In this document: positions 39,801-48,645 of the stretch, piece by piece
How positions within the stretch are numbered: the first letter of the stretch is position 1
Layout: each line of letters starts with the position of its first letter
DNA from: UBA12191 sp009937185
GTDB taxonomy: Bacteria; Planctomycetota; UBA8108; UBA1146
Reading direction: 5' to 3'
Assembly: GCA_938075155.1 (NCBI GenBank)
Contig: CALJGL010000012.1
Span: 62,001 to 126,000, forward strand
Length of the DNA stretch: 64,000 nt
Notes under the pieces: model-generated
Seen by the model: only the letters and a program-made list of their open reading frames with translations
The model's database searches: none
Told to the model about the DNA's origin: nothing
Position numbers and translations under genes: made by a program

Positions 39801-39921
39801 CGGAGGTTTGAGTACCTCGACGCTTCTCACTCTCGTCGTACTGCCAGTGGTTCTGACCTTGACTCTCAAGGAGCGGCGTCCTGACACCGGTCCTGCCCCC
39901 AGCGATGATCCGGAAATGTAG
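36844..39921 (+). CDS. RND-family efflux permease, second of a pair
   Basis: A 1025-residue RND transporter translationally coupled to the first. It shares the family landmarks (LALMLGVGMLVDTAVVVVESIVRRA with relay Asp; SGIVVNNGIVLIDQVLRRMQ; RLRPILITALTTILGLIPMA) but is clearly divergent from its neighbour. A Gly/Trp-rich segment (around residues 640-655: GWGWGGRGGGGRSS) in the second porter region is unusual. A pair of permeases with one adaptor parallels MdtABC, where the two permeases form a mixed trimer (known for that family; inference here). Confidence 0.93.
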   Translation: MKSFVRLCLSRPITTLTIHLLLILAGILSVQQLPLSALPNFSKNRINVTIPYPNASPTQVENEVVRPLEEALATLHGLEGIESESSDGRGRVTLRFGHGSDTDAIKVEIRERLARAINDLPVEDIERIRVRDGGWGPGNETIMEARISSPAIDLSENYNLLVDRIQRPLERIDGVGQVELDGIKPLEVKIQFRKGDLEKHGLSLGGIAEVINGSNVDASIGKIWKDGKTRRLRMLNAIDEYEDLFDLPINDKGLRLGQVAIIDKVEGEMRWGRHLNHAPAISLEVSQQSGANTVNVCRKIREVVEQIQGDPQLEGIDLLVWQDQGKMIESSIGQLRDAGIVGGGLALIVLMLFLRRISATFLVGMAIPISVLTAMAALHLMEMELNTLTLLALMLGVGMLVDTAVVVVESIVRRAAMGEDPLLAATRGTMEVATPVFAATLTTMVVFLPVIISGESQFSEHLGSVGIVISLTIGASLFVSLTLVPMVSARIFGKQEVKKAAWFESFRNAYSRFLAGAIRYKWLTLVVAAAATFSVMIPFQNGFRFDLSDMDWKTNFANVSYNPVEGLDFREMEKVVTQIEEILESNREVIGEGDIYSWFSDGNAITRVYPPQELATEEYLADLRVKIGSVLPKVPGFNIKTSNGWGWGGRGGGGRSSAGTINVRLKGASGSLLDDLAPKVSSYLLGVEGVIDSEIPGRDQVDELRLEPNEDLLARLQVSGNQVARSVSMAFAGSRLSSLRTRSNDMEINLGLVDEETDSVTELKGMKFAITDDLELPIQDLGTLVQAEAPDERKRWDRMAYANISVQLGLEDQQVVQARVEEALAQYSWPVGYSWDLGEQWSGRWRNRDSFGEGMYLSVFLVYMVLACLFESVRTPLVLMLSVFLAVPGVIWFLFLQGDNLDTPAAIGTILLSGIVVNNGIVLIDQVLRRMQEGASRLDAIISGASDRLRPILITALTTILGLIPMAYATQITTGPQFTTLGKTIIGGLSTSTLLTLVVLPVVLTLTLKERRPDTGPAPSDDPEM

Positions 39922-39973
39922 TGAATTCGAACACGAAGTGCCTCACTCGGGGTGTATGACTATAAATTTAGAG

Positions 39974-39988
39974 GGAGCTCTCTGCTCC
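39974..39988 (+). terminator. Weak hairpin after the RND operon
   Basis: GGAGC-TCTCT-GCTCC, a 5-bp stem, followed 14 bases later by CTTTTTAT. It is a weak candidate terminator between the efflux operon and the gspK promoter. Confidence 0.35.
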
Positions 39989-40067
39989 TGAGATTCATAA
40001 ACCTTTTTATTGCAACCTGTTATGATTTCCTGAGACATTCAAAGTTCCTGAGCACAGGGGTGTAGAA

Positions 40068-40083
40068 TGGCATGAGATCTGCC
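40068..40083 (+). promoter_or_regulatory. Candidate sigma54 promoter of the gspK operon
   Basis: TGGCATGAGATCTGCC: GG (-24) and GC (-12) at the required 10-base interval; 8 of 10 positions match TGGCAC-N5-TTGC. It lies 76 bases before the gspK ATG in the correct orientation. Confidence 0.6.
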
Positions 40084-40158
40084 GAAGATGGCTATACAAG
40101 GATCTCGATTCCCGTGGGGAGTCGAATGGTGTCCCGGCGGTGACAAAGGAAGTAATCG

Positions 40159-41715
40159 ATGAACAACAAGGTACCTCTGACGACTGAGAAAGCTCAAGAA
40201 TCCGCCCATGGGGTCGATTCCGGTATGGCTTTATTCATCGTTTTGGTCCTCGTTCTCGTTTTGACGGTTGTGATCACTCAGATGGTCTTTGTCACCCAGG
40301 TCGAAAAGAGAATCTCTCAGAATCGACAAGGATTCACTCAACTGACGTACTCTCTTCAGGCGGCTTCCAGAAAAGTCGTTCAAAACGTGTCTGAAGATCT
40401 CATGGAAGATTTGGGATTGTTAGAGGAAGAGATTCTCGATGATGAGTTCGACTCAGACTTGGATACGTCGAACCCAGAGGAACCAGGGACGGGCACTCCG
40501 ACTGGAAACTCTGGTGGAAGAGCCGGAGTTGAAGCTGGAAGTTCTCAAGACGAAAAAGAAGTGGATACTCGCCATGATACCTGGGCTTATGCGATCCAGG
40601 ATAATATCAATGAAGTCAATGTCACCGGAGAGGTGATTGATGGCGAATCGTGTATTGATCTTAATCACATCTTTGAGTTGGTTATTGAAGAGGAAGAAGA
40701 GTCTACAGCCGACGCCGCTGATGGGATTGATCTGTCAAATCTTGGACAAGCGGGAGCCGTGATTGACCAAACCATTAATGGGGTGGGTGATCTGGATTCA
40801 GAATTGGAAGAATTTGTTATTCCTGATCAGGAAGTTGTCGACGCCGCACAAGAGATGATGATTCGATTGATTGAAGCGGTCGTGGATTACAATCAGGAAA
40901 ATGGATTTGAGTACGCAGAAACTCCTGATGCCACAGGGGCAGCCGAATCCATCGTTACATTCGTATATCAGCGAGTTTCGGAAGAAAGTACCCGAAGAAT
41001 TCGCAGTCTCGACGCCTTGCTTGGAGTCGAAGATGTTTCACTCGAATTGCTCGAAGGCCCCACTGATCCTATAGCCCTCGCTGAAGCAGAAGACGCTGCC
41101 GCTGCGAATCAGGATGGATTCTCATCAGGAATGACCGGCGGGATGGATCTCGAGTCTCTTCCGGGATTGGGATCGCTCGATTTTCTTGAGCAATCGGGGT
41201 ATTCACTGCTGGACGACATGGTCGAGGCTCCCATTGCTCCGATCGGGTTGCGCCATGTCCTGACAGCAAATTCCTCCGGAAAGATCAACCTCAATACTGC
41301 GCGCCCAGAAGTGATCATCTCCCTTCTTAGCTCTTTCGAAGACTTTGAAGAGGCCAAGGACATCGCTTGGCAGATTTTCCAACAGGGCGACACCTTCAAG
41401 GAAGAATCGGAAGAAGATGCTGATACATTCGCTTCCGAAGAAGAGGAAGAAGATGCGGCACAGGAGTTCGAGCATTTCACGAATATCAATCAATTAGGTC
41501 AGGTTAATGAAGAATGGTCAGAGTCGACTCCTGGAGAGGATTCGATTCTGGAAATGCTCAAAAGCGACCTTGAATCCAGGGTTGTTTTTTCGAGCAAGTA
41601 TTTCACTGCAACTCTCAAAGGTACCAAGGATAATAGAACGCTCTCGGGTAGACTAGTCTGCGCGAGGAGAGATCGTCACGTCATTGTGCTTTCGTGGAGA
41701 GAGTTACAGCGATGA
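40159..41715 (+). CDS. gspK: Type II secretion minor pseudopilin GspK
   Basis: A 518-residue protein. The N-terminus is a pseudopilin-like helix (SGMALFIVLVLVLVLTVVITQMVF, about 21-44). The conserved GspK helix-hairpin region is near the C-terminus (SSGKINLNTARPEVI, about 370-385). GspK caps the T2SS pseudopilus tip. Unlike most GspK proteins (about 320 residues), it carries two long acidic low-complexity insertions (about 80-135 and 410-435, Glu/Asp-rich). AAAGGAAG precedes the ATG. It heads the plus-strand half of the system behind a sigma54-like element. Confidence 0.88.
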   Translation: MNNKVPLTTEKAQESAHGVDSGMALFIVLVLVLVLTVVITQMVFVTQVEKRISQNRQGFTQLTYSLQAASRKVVQNVSEDLMEDLGLLEEEILDDEFDSDLDTSNPEEPGTGTPTGNSGGRAGVEAGSSQDEKEVDTRHDTWAYAIQDNINEVNVTGEVIDGESCIDLNHIFELVIEEEEESTADAADGIDLSNLGQAGAVIDQTINGVGDLDSELEEFVIPDQEVVDAAQEMMIRLIEAVVDYNQENGFEYAETPDATGAAESIVTFVYQRVSEESTRRIRSLDALLGVEDVSLELLEGPTDPIALAEAEDAAAANQDGFSSGMTGGMDLESLPGLGSLDFLEQSGYSLLDDMVEAPIAPIGLRHVLTANSSGKINLNTARPEVIISLLSSFEDFEEAKDIAWQIFQQGDTFKEESEEDADTFASEEEEEDAAQEFEHFTNINQLGQVNEEWSESTPGEDSILEMLKSDLESRVVFSSKYFTATLKGTKDNRTLSGRLVCARRDRHVIVLSWRELQR

Positions 41716-41734
41716 GATTTCAAAGGATGAATCG

Positions 41735-42871
41735 ATGATGAAAATAAATGTAAAAGTGATCCGTTGGGGACTCACGGTAGTCAACATCGGTGGAATCGCC
41801 ATGCTAGTCATGGTGTTTCTAGGAATGTTCGGCATGACCTCTAGCGAAAAGAAGGTCATTCGATTGGTTGAGCCGAATGATTTCGCTCTTCCTATGGATG
41901 TTCCCAGACTTGTACCTAATAAGTACCAAAGTGTAATTCGTGATTTCTACAGAAAGAAACCGGAACCCATTGTCGCTCCGATCCAGGCACAAAGAGAACC
42001 TGAGATGCCTATTCTTGATGGAGGCCCGCTGCGCGAGTGGAGCGTCATGGCGGTGATTATTTCTGAAGAGGGTCGTCGATTTGCGACTATTCAGGATAAA
42101 TCAGCGGCAACTCCAGTTGCGAATTCTCCATCAAGAGGTCGAGTCGCGAGTAGCAGAACTCGGGGTAGCAGTAGTAGAAACTCTTCCAGAGGAAGAGTTT
42201 CTTCTACCCGAAGAGGTGTCGGGAGCCGATTGCCGATTGCGCAGGCTACCGCCAGAACGAGGTATCTCGAAAAGGGAAAAGAGTTTCGAGTCGAAGAAGA
42301 GTACTACGAAGTTTTGGATATCTCTCAAGGACCCAGAACCGTCATTTACAAACACAATGGACGCACCTACACGCTAAAAACCGAAAGTACTATTGATCCC
42401 GTTATCAATGAAACTGAAAACGGATTGGTTTTGCGTGGTTTCACTCCCGAAGAAGTTGAAGCTTATGGCCTCAATGCGGGTCTTCCAGGAGGAAGACAGA
42501 AACCCGCTACGAACGTGGGTATCCCAGCGGATACTCGTGGAGTGATTAAGAACGGGAAGGGTGAAGTTGTCCCCACCGACAGAAAAGGTGTGAGTTCAAA
42601 TCCAGCAGGTGATCCTGCAGCTTCGAACCGAAATGTGAATCGAAGTGGTGTGAGCGCGACTGCCAAATCAAGTTCTGGCAGAGCGATAAAGAATACAAAT
42701 AAAGGAGGCATCCGGGGCGGAATCGACAAAGAAACCCCTGATCAGAAAGCCAGTCGTAAGAAAATTGAAGCGACCCTAGGCATTGATTTACAAAAAAATC
42801 CAGAAGGCGCAATTCGTCAACTGGAAGGTCTACAGCGTAATCAAGGCGGACGCCCATCTAGGGATCAATAG
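41735..42871 (+). CDS. GspC-like inner-membrane T2SS component (putative)
   Basis: A 378-residue protein with an N-terminal TM helix (about 12-32). A short strand segment (LREWSVMAVIISEEGRRFATIQDK, about 105-128) resembles the homology region of GspC. Then come a Ser/Arg-rich linker (about 135-170), a second beta domain (TRYLEKGKEFRVEEEYYEV...), and a long disordered Gly/Asn/Arg-rich tail. GspC links the inner-membrane platform to the secretin. Assignment rests on topology, the faint HR-like segment and position between gspK and gspL; a different envelope role is possible. The ATG at 41735 follows AAAGGATG; 41738 is the alternative. Confidence 0.55.
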   Translation: MMKINVKVIRWGLTVVNIGGIAMLVMVFLGMFGMTSSEKKVIRLVEPNDFALPMDVPRLVPNKYQSVIRDFYRKKPEPIVAPIQAQREPEMPILDGGPLREWSVMAVIISEEGRRFATIQDKSAATPVANSPSRGRVASSRTRGSSSRNSSRGRVSSTRRGVGSRLPIAQATARTRYLEKGKEFRVEEEYYEVLDISQGPRTVIYKHNGRTYTLKTESTIDPVINETENGLVLRGFTPEEVEAYGLNAGLPGGRQKPATNVGIPADTRGVIKNGKGEVVPTDRKGVSSNPAGDPAASNRNVNRSGVSATAKSSSGRAIKNTNKGGIRGGIDKETPDQKASRKKIEATLGIDLQKNPEGAIRQLEGLQRNQGGRPSRDQ

Positions 42872-42913
42872 TCCTCTAAGTAAAGATCACCGAATAGCGA
42901 GAGGAGTCCTGTC

Positions 42914-44671
42914 GTGGCACTGCACGCAGGTATTGAAATAGACGACTCATGTGTACGAATCGCTGTATTGGATGTTTCATCCAAGCAGACGGTCCTCGTG
43001 GATTACATCGAGTCGGTAATAGACGGCGAAACCGTTGCTGAGCGAGTTGATTCTTTGACTGAGATTTTGAAAACGAATCTTGGTGAAGGGGATCGAGTCG
43101 GGGTAGAGGTCGCTTCCGCATTGCCTACGCGTTTGATGACTTTGAGAGATTTCTCGGTCCCATTCACAAAAGACGAAGTCATTCAAAAGACGATTCGGTA
43201 CGAAAGTGAAGGGCACATTCCGGGAGTCGTCATCGATGATTTGATCATTGATTACATCAAGTGCTCTGAAGGCGAAACTTCTTCTCACCTTCTTATTGGT
43301 GCCATTAATAAAGAATCGATTCAGGATCACTTGAACCTCTTCAAAGGAAGCGGTCTCGATCCTATGCAGGTCGAGATTGACTCCACGGCGTTAGCGACAA
43401 CATTCCATGTGTCACACCCGGAGTTGAGGACAGGGAGAACCCTTCTTGTGGACATGGAGTCGGGTCACACCACTTTTGTTCTACTCGAAGAGGGTCGAAT
43501 CACGAGACTCAGATCAACTTCGAATCACATGAAGGTGATGGCGAAGCAAAGTTTGCCTGCGCCAGAACCGGACACCGCAAATAGTGAATCAGATGGCGAA
43601 GCTGAAAATAAGGATTCTTCTCCACTCAATGAAGAGTTCAGTCAACTTTTCGAAGAAGGTGAAAAGCCTGAGTTTGTCGAAGATCCTATGGAAGAACTTG
43701 CGATAGCGGTGGTCTCTGACGAAGAGTTCGACCAGTTGCAAGTTCCTGGGATGAAAAAGGTTGTTCAGGTTGAAGCTGATCCAGAGAGCATGCTAGATCG
43801 GTTGGTCACTGAGATACAAAGAACCTTTGCTGGATATTGGCTGAGAGATCCGATTGATCGAATCATGGTTTCAGGAAAGGTTTCAAAAGATCTTGCCGTC
43901 GCTGACAGGCTCTCCGAAGAGTTTCAAGTGACTGCACAGCACCTCAGGGTCTGTGACTCCATTGAGACTAGTATCGGCCTCGATAAAGTTGATCGTTGTA
44001 ATGAAAGTGGTGCGATTGCTGTAGGGCTGGCTTTGGGTGCAGCGGGTCAAGGGCTCACCAATTTCGATTTAAGAAAGGAAGAGTTCCGCTACGAGCGTCG
44101 TTTCGCAAACCTCATTCCGGGCTTAATCATGCTGGGCTTTATTCTTTGCATGTCTTCGATTGCACTTCTTATCGACAGCCATAGAGAAGGTCAACTTCGC
44201 AAGTCGGAGTATGAAACGGTGAGGGAAAATCAGTTAGAAGTTTACCGTGCAAGATTCGGTGAAGACCCGGTAACCCGGGGAAAAGGTGGCGGATCCATCT
44301 TTACTGCAGCAGAGAGAGAGATCATGGCTCTAAAAGGCGGATCCTCTGGTAACAACAAAGCTCGCATTGATGAATACGTTCCGATTCTTGAGTTGTTCGA
44401 AGATGTCACCAAGGGTGTGAGTGCTGCTCGGCCAGAGATATACCCCGAGTGGACTAACATCGATCTGAGTGGTTTGAAAAGATCAGATCGTAAGTCAATT
44501 GTCTCACTCCGAGTGCTGGATGCAACACAAGCAAATAGTGCTGCTGGAGCACTCGCAGCTTCGACAAAATTTTTCCGAATCGAAGATGACCTTAAGTCGG
44601 ATGGCGAAAAGAAAAAACTGACATTGAATCTATTCCTGTTGCAGTCCGTTGCTGGTGGAAAGAGGCGATAA
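42914..44671 (+). CDS. gspL: Type II secretion GspL/PilM-like actin-fold platform protein
   Basis: A 585-residue protein: cytoplasmic actin-like domain (about 1-370; HAGIEIDDSCVRIAVLD, RTLLVDMESGHTTFVLLEEG, GAIAVGLALG) with an acidic insertion at about 215-270, a TM helix (about 400-420), and a periplasmic ferredoxin-like/PilN-like domain. GspL recruits the ATPase GspE and binds GspM in the inner membrane. Start GTG 42914, with GAGGAG eight bases upstream; 42 bases after the preceding gene. Confidence 0.87.
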   Translation: MALHAGIEIDDSCVRIAVLDVSSKQTVLVDYIESVIDGETVAERVDSLTEILKTNLGEGDRVGVEVASALPTRLMTLRDFSVPFTKDEVIQKTIRYESEGHIPGVVIDDLIIDYIKCSEGETSSHLLIGAINKESIQDHLNLFKGSGLDPMQVEIDSTALATTFHVSHPELRTGRTLLVDMESGHTTFVLLEEGRITRLRSTSNHMKVMAKQSLPAPEPDTANSESDGEAENKDSSPLNEEFSQLFEEGEKPEFVEDPMEELAIAVVSDEEFDQLQVPGMKKVVQVEADPESMLDRLVTEIQRTFAGYWLRDPIDRIMVSGKVSKDLAVADRLSEEFQVTAQHLRVCDSIETSIGLDKVDRCNESGAIAVGLALGAAGQGLTNFDLRKEEFRYERRFANLIPGLIMLGFILCMSSIALLIDSHREGQLRKSEYETVRENQLEVYRARFGEDPVTRGKGGGSIFTAAEREIMALKGGSSGNNKARIDEYVPILELFEDVTKGVSAARPEIYPEWTNIDLSGLKRSDRKSIVSLRVLDATQANSAAGALAASTKFFRIEDDLKSDGEKKKLTLNLFLLQSVAGGKRR

Positions 44672-44672
44672 A

Positions 44673-45230
44673 ATGAGTTCCAAAGGATCCACCAACGATC
44701 TCGTGCAGATTGTCCTTTTAACATTATTCCTTTGCTCCGGAGTCTTCGGAGCATGGGGCTTTTATGTGAAGGGGCAAGCCGCAGAGTACAAGGCTAGAAC
44801 CGCTGCCGAAGAAGTTCAACTTGGTAAGCTGAAACAATTGCTGGGCAGCGCAGAAAGCAAAGAAGTTGTCCTGGCTCATAGGCGTCGTGAAGATAGTAAA
44901 AAGAACGCAGGTAATATCAGCGATGTTGTCATTGACATCATTGAAAGCATGAAAAATTCTTCTGCACGTCCCGAGATCAAAAGCGCAACTAAAGACGAAA
45001 AGTCTCTCCGGGATAACTTTAAAAAGTTTGTTTATAATGCAACATTTGAGCCTCGGTTACTCCGTGATCACATCACCTTCATCGCGAATATCTCGGCGAG
45101 AGCACCTCACCTTGGATTTGAAAAGGTGAAGTTGGTGAACAGATCAAAAAGAGGAAGTTACGAAGATCTTTGGGATTTGACTCTCGTCATTGTGAGTTTT
45201 GGCGGAGAAGAAAATTCAGCGGTAAAGTAG
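44673..45230 (+). CDS. gspM: Type II secretion GspM/PilO-like protein
   Basis: A 185-residue protein with one TM helix (about 10-29), a coiled-coil stretch (about 35-75) and a small periplasmic domain with the alternating pattern of GspM/PilO ferredoxin-like folds. It would pair with GspL. The ATG at 44673 lies just after the gspL stop with AAAGAGG upstream. It ends 9 bases from the convergent kelch-like gene. Identification is by size, topology and place in the operon. Confidence 0.75.
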   Translation: MSSKGSTNDLVQIVLLTLFLCSGVFGAWGFYVKGQAAEYKARTAAEEVQLGKLKQLLGSAESKEVVLAHRRREDSKKNAGNISDVVIDIIESMKNSSARPEIKSATKDEKSLRDNFKKFVYNATFEPRLLRDHITFIANISARAPHLGFEKVKLVNRSKRGSYEDLWDLTLVIVSFGGEENSAVK

Positions 45231-45239
45231 TGTTGGACT

Positions 45240-47357
45240 TTAGCGGGAAGCGTTGAAGCGGACAGCCCTACTCGACAGATTCTGAGTATCGGCTCCCAAT
45301 ATGACAGCACCTCCCCATAAGGGAAGCGCGCGCTGAGTAATCACAACTCCTCTGGGTCCGAAATCTACTGATTGGCAGACGCGTTCAAGATTCCCTGTTA
45401 CGGGGTCAAAAATGGTAGCGTCATTCACGGGTGATCCTCCCGAATCAGTGCCTCCCACGATTAATATTCGTCCACCCGGAAGCGATGCTGTGCATGGGCG
45501 AAATGTTTCAACCGCAGTTCTTCCTGCCGGGGCCCATTCCAGTACGATTCTTCCTCGTCCATTATCCTTCAACTCCACCAGATATCCTGTTCGGCAACTG
45601 TTTGTCTGGAGAGGTGCGAAGGGGTCAGGGATGGGCGGTTTTCTCGTCCCTGAAGCGAGGAGAGCCGTATGTCCCGGAATTTCCGAATGCTCCCATGATT
45701 TCATGACGAGCCCTCGACGTGGCCCAGGAAGGTCGGCATCGGAGTTCAGTAAAAGAGGCCGAGCGATCTCGGTTCCTTTTTGAATGCGGAACACCTCGGG
45801 GGCAGAGAGGACTCGGCAGTGTTCTGCTGTGAAGTTGACATATGGAGCACCCAATGAGCCACCGTATCCCCCGTAGACGAATAGCAGGGGGTTCTCAGTG
45901 TCCTTGAACAGTAATGAGGCATGTTGGTGCCTCGGGAATCCAAGTTCCCCTATTTGTTCTGTACGTAAGGTTGGAACATTCGCTTCTGTTTCATTATCAA
46001 AATCTATCTTAAGCAATTCGAGAATACCGTTGAGCTGTCCTTCCAGACGCCCACCAACAAGCAAGACGGACTGTCCATCATTTAAGACATGGGAAGTGTG
46101 TTCGAATCGTGGTGTCGTTGAGGTTGTGTTTTCTAGGGGAATAAACTCAGGTCCGTTCACACCGATACGAAATAATTCAGAATCGCTTCGAACCTTATTT
46201 CCATCCCAGCCACCATGAATGAGAACCATGTCATCCATGTTATCTGGTAACTGATCGGGGCCGGCAATGCGCGTTGCCGTGTGTCCCTTTCTGGGGTGGT
46301 TCATGAAAAAGGGACCTTGATGATCTCCTAAGGGATCAATAATCCATGCTTCATTCACAACACTGGAAACGCCAGATCTTCGAAGTGTTCTTCCTCCTGT
46401 CACCAGAAACTGATTGAAGAGGATGGGGGTTAGAGTGCAATCCTCTAGAGCTTTGATCTCTGCAGGGATTGAAATTTCGCTCCAGGGCGCACAGTCACCT
46501 GTGAGATCGATCACCTTTGGTGAACTGACTCCTGCTCCTCTGGTCGTTATTAAATCACGGGAAGGAATAATCGAAGTCGAAGACAAGGCGATGCCGCTAC
46601 TCGAGCCTTCAAACTGATATCGATCGGGATCGGCATTCCCATCGACAGTAAGAATCGGAGAGTCTCCTAGAATTATCTGTGATTCAAGAGAGGGACCTGA
46701 AGTGATCCAGCTCTCAGGGTCATCTGCGGTTCCTAAGCGGTCACCTTTGACGGCTAACTGAACGAGATCTCTCGGTCCAGGAGTGATGACTCCAATGTTA
46801 CTGTCGCCAGGCTCAACGGATACATAGCGATCCCATTCCAAAATAAGTAGATCTTCCTTGTTCACGGTTGAACTTCCGTCGGTATCAACCCAGCGAGCTC
46901 CGGTCAGTGCCGCAGGTTCCTGGGGGGACATAGTGAGAAGGATAGGTGGGAAGGAAGTGGTACCTCCATCATTTTGAAGTTGCACGATATCGAGCTTCAG
47001 ACTCGCGCGGCTTCCATCAGGGAATTCTCCTCTAGGAAGAAGATCTTCAAATCCGGAGATAAGTTTTATTGTCCATTCATTATCACGGGGACCGCTCGAG
47101 AGTTCAAACTCACCAGCGGTGAAGTCTGGATGTGGAAAGTCGATATTGATTTGTTGGGTGACATCTAAAGAGAGGGACTGATCAAATGTGAGAACTATAC
47201 GACCCTGACATTTCTCTACTGGAGTTTCGGCAGGACTGATTCTGGCATGAATGAGTTTTATTCTGTCGTCTGATTGGCAACCAAATAAGAGAGTAAGGAA
47301 ACATGAAAGAGATAAGAATCTCAAGCGGTGGAGTCGCAAGAAGTCATGTCCCTTCAC
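45240..47357 (-). CDS. Kelch-like repeat lipoprotein, second of the cluster
   Basis: A 705-residue exported protein with a lipobox LLFGC (Cys27). The N-terminal about 250 residues are Ig-like/beta; the remainder carries kelch-motif blades, each with a GHTAT- or RFEHTSHV-type strand and a VLLVGGR/ILIVGGT core. The mature protein would sit in the outer membrane or periplasm. I take GTG 47357 as start; TTG codons at 47339 and 47324 are alternatives. It shares the kelch style with the gene at 48646-50553 and closes that minus-strand set. It converges on gspM. Confidence 0.8.
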   Translation of the reverse strand: MKGHDFLRLHRLRFLSLSCFLTLLFGCQSDDRIKLIHARISPAETPVEKCQGRIVLTFDQSLSLDVTQQINIDFPHPDFTAGEFELSSGPRDNEWTIKLISGFEDLLPRGEFPDGSRASLKLDIVQLQNDGGTTSFPPILLTMSPQEPAALTGARWVDTDGSSTVNKEDLLILEWDRYVSVEPGDSNIGVITPGPRDLVQLAVKGDRLGTADDPESWITSGPSLESQIILGDSPILTVDGNADPDRYQFEGSSSGIALSSTSIIPSRDLITTRGAGVSSPKVIDLTGDCAPWSEISIPAEIKALEDCTLTPILFNQFLVTGGRTLRRSGVSSVVNEAWIIDPLGDHQGPFFMNHPRKGHTATRIAGPDQLPDNMDDMVLIHGGWDGNKVRSDSELFRIGVNGPEFIPLENTTSTTPRFEHTSHVLNDGQSVLLVGGRLEGQLNGILELLKIDFDNETEANVPTLRTEQIGELGFPRHQHASLLFKDTENPLLFVYGGYGGSLGAPYVNFTAEHCRVLSAPEVFRIQKGTEIARPLLLNSDADLPGPRRGLVMKSWEHSEIPGHTALLASGTRKPPIPDPFAPLQTNSCRTGYLVELKDNGRGRIVLEWAPAGRTAVETFRPCTASLPGGRILIVGGTDSGGSPVNDATIFDPVTGNLERVCQSVDFGPRGVVITQRALPLWGGAVILGADTQNLSSRAVRFNASR

Positions 47358-47493
47358 GGCTGGAACTAACTGAAGATACGAGAGTATTCCATCGACGATC
47401 TTCAGGTGGCAGCAAACCTCAGCTCTTTGGGCTAGATGGATTCGCCGACAGAATTATGGTGCCCCGCAATTCGGTGACACTCAAGCCCCGAGA

Positions 47494-48621
47494 TTAGTCT
47501 TCTATGCCGAGTTGTTGAAGGGCTGTGGCAATCTCTTGATTTACCTTATCCGAGGAATCACCTGTATTTCGGGCCACGAGCAGTGCTTGAATGGCATTCG
47601 CACCATCGATACGAAGAAGAGCCCGAACCGCTGAAATCCGCGTAGAGATGTCGTTGTCTTCAGATAATATTTTCTGAACCATTGGGATGGAATTGACATC
47701 TCGAATGCCCCCAAGTGCGCCTAGGTAGGATTGTCTGACGTAAGGATTTTTTTCGACCAGAAGAGCCGATTCCACCGTCTGGGCATCCACTTTCTTTCCT
47801 GAGACTTTAAATCCATAAGCGGCACGTTGGCGAACTCGGAAGTGTGAGGGGTCTTCTAGCAGTGCTCCGTATACATCGCGAGCGTCTTCTGATCTGGAGT
47901 GTTGGGTCAGAGCTTCTACGAATCGGTATCTGTGGATTTCGTCTTCTTCGGAGAGGGAGAAGTCACGAAGGATATCAAATGAAGCGTCATTGTTTGCCAG
48001 AGAGAGAGATTGAATGGTGTGCTTCACTTCACTTTCTTTGCCTTCAGAGTTCGCCCAATAATAGTGCTCCAGAAGTGAATTGAGAGCTTCTTCAGACCCT
48101 ATTTTGCCCAATGCTTTTAGAAGAAAGCGTCGGTTGATGAAATCTGGTTCTTCTTCAAGAATCCCGGTGAGCATTGCGACATGCTCAGGGCCGAGGCTAT
48201 CGAGCAGGTTTTGTAGGTCCGTTCGGGCTCGAGCAACTCTGTGTGCCGTCGAAGCATCCATCGCAGAGTTCCATTGACACAAAAGGAACAATTCAAAGAT
48301 GTCGTCAAAGATCAGTTGTTCAGCTTCTGACAGGGAGTTGAGGGGAGAGGCGGACGAGTCTGAGGAACCTTTCGCTGTACCTGTACGAGCGGAAGACTTG
48401 GAGACCTGAGGGGGCTTGGCTACGGATTTTTTTTTCTGAGCTTCAGGTTCTATTTGTGACCAAAGCAAAGACAAAAACCAACCCAAAGCCAGAAGTGTAA
48501 GGATCGCTATCCATTGGAGATTTGTTTCCCCAGATTGATTCTGGGGAAACAAAACCGGACGTGAAGTCCTCAGCGAATTTGAGTTCGCTATTCCAGTTCG
48601 TGAATCAGAAGACCTGTTCAT
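47494..48621 (-). CDS. HEAT-repeat membrane protein
   Basis: A 375-residue protein with an N-terminal basic segment, one TM helix (about 36-54) and a Lys/Ser-rich linker, then HEAT-like alpha solenoid repeats from about 130 to the end (FLLKALGKIGSEEALNSLLEHYY; YRFVEALTQHSRSEDARDVYGALLED; SYLGALGGIRDVNSIPMVQKILSED; AVRALLRIDGANAIQALL). This is a scaffold fold for binding partners; nothing points to catalysis. Situated between the two kelch-like lipoprotein genes with short gaps (24 and 136 bases), so probably one transcription unit. GGAGAG precedes the ATG by 11 bases. Confidence 0.82.
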   Translation of the reverse strand: MNRSSDSRTGIANSNSLRTSRPVLFPQNQSGETNLQWIAILTLLALGWFLSLLWSQIEPEAQKKKSVAKPPQVSKSSARTGTAKGSSDSSASPLNSLSEAEQLIFDDIFELFLLCQWNSAMDASTAHRVARARTDLQNLLDSLGPEHVAMLTGILEEEPDFINRRFLLKALGKIGSEEALNSLLEHYYWANSEGKESEVKHTIQSLSLANNDASFDILRDFSLSEEDEIHRYRFVEALTQHSRSEDARDVYGALLEDPSHFRVRQRAAYGFKVSGKKVDAQTVESALLVEKNPYVRQSYLGALGGIRDVNSIPMVQKILSEDNDISTRISAVRALLRIDGANAIQALLVARNTGDSSDKVNQEIATALQQLGIED

Positions 48622-48645
48622 AAATGTGAGAACTCTCCAGGGCGA

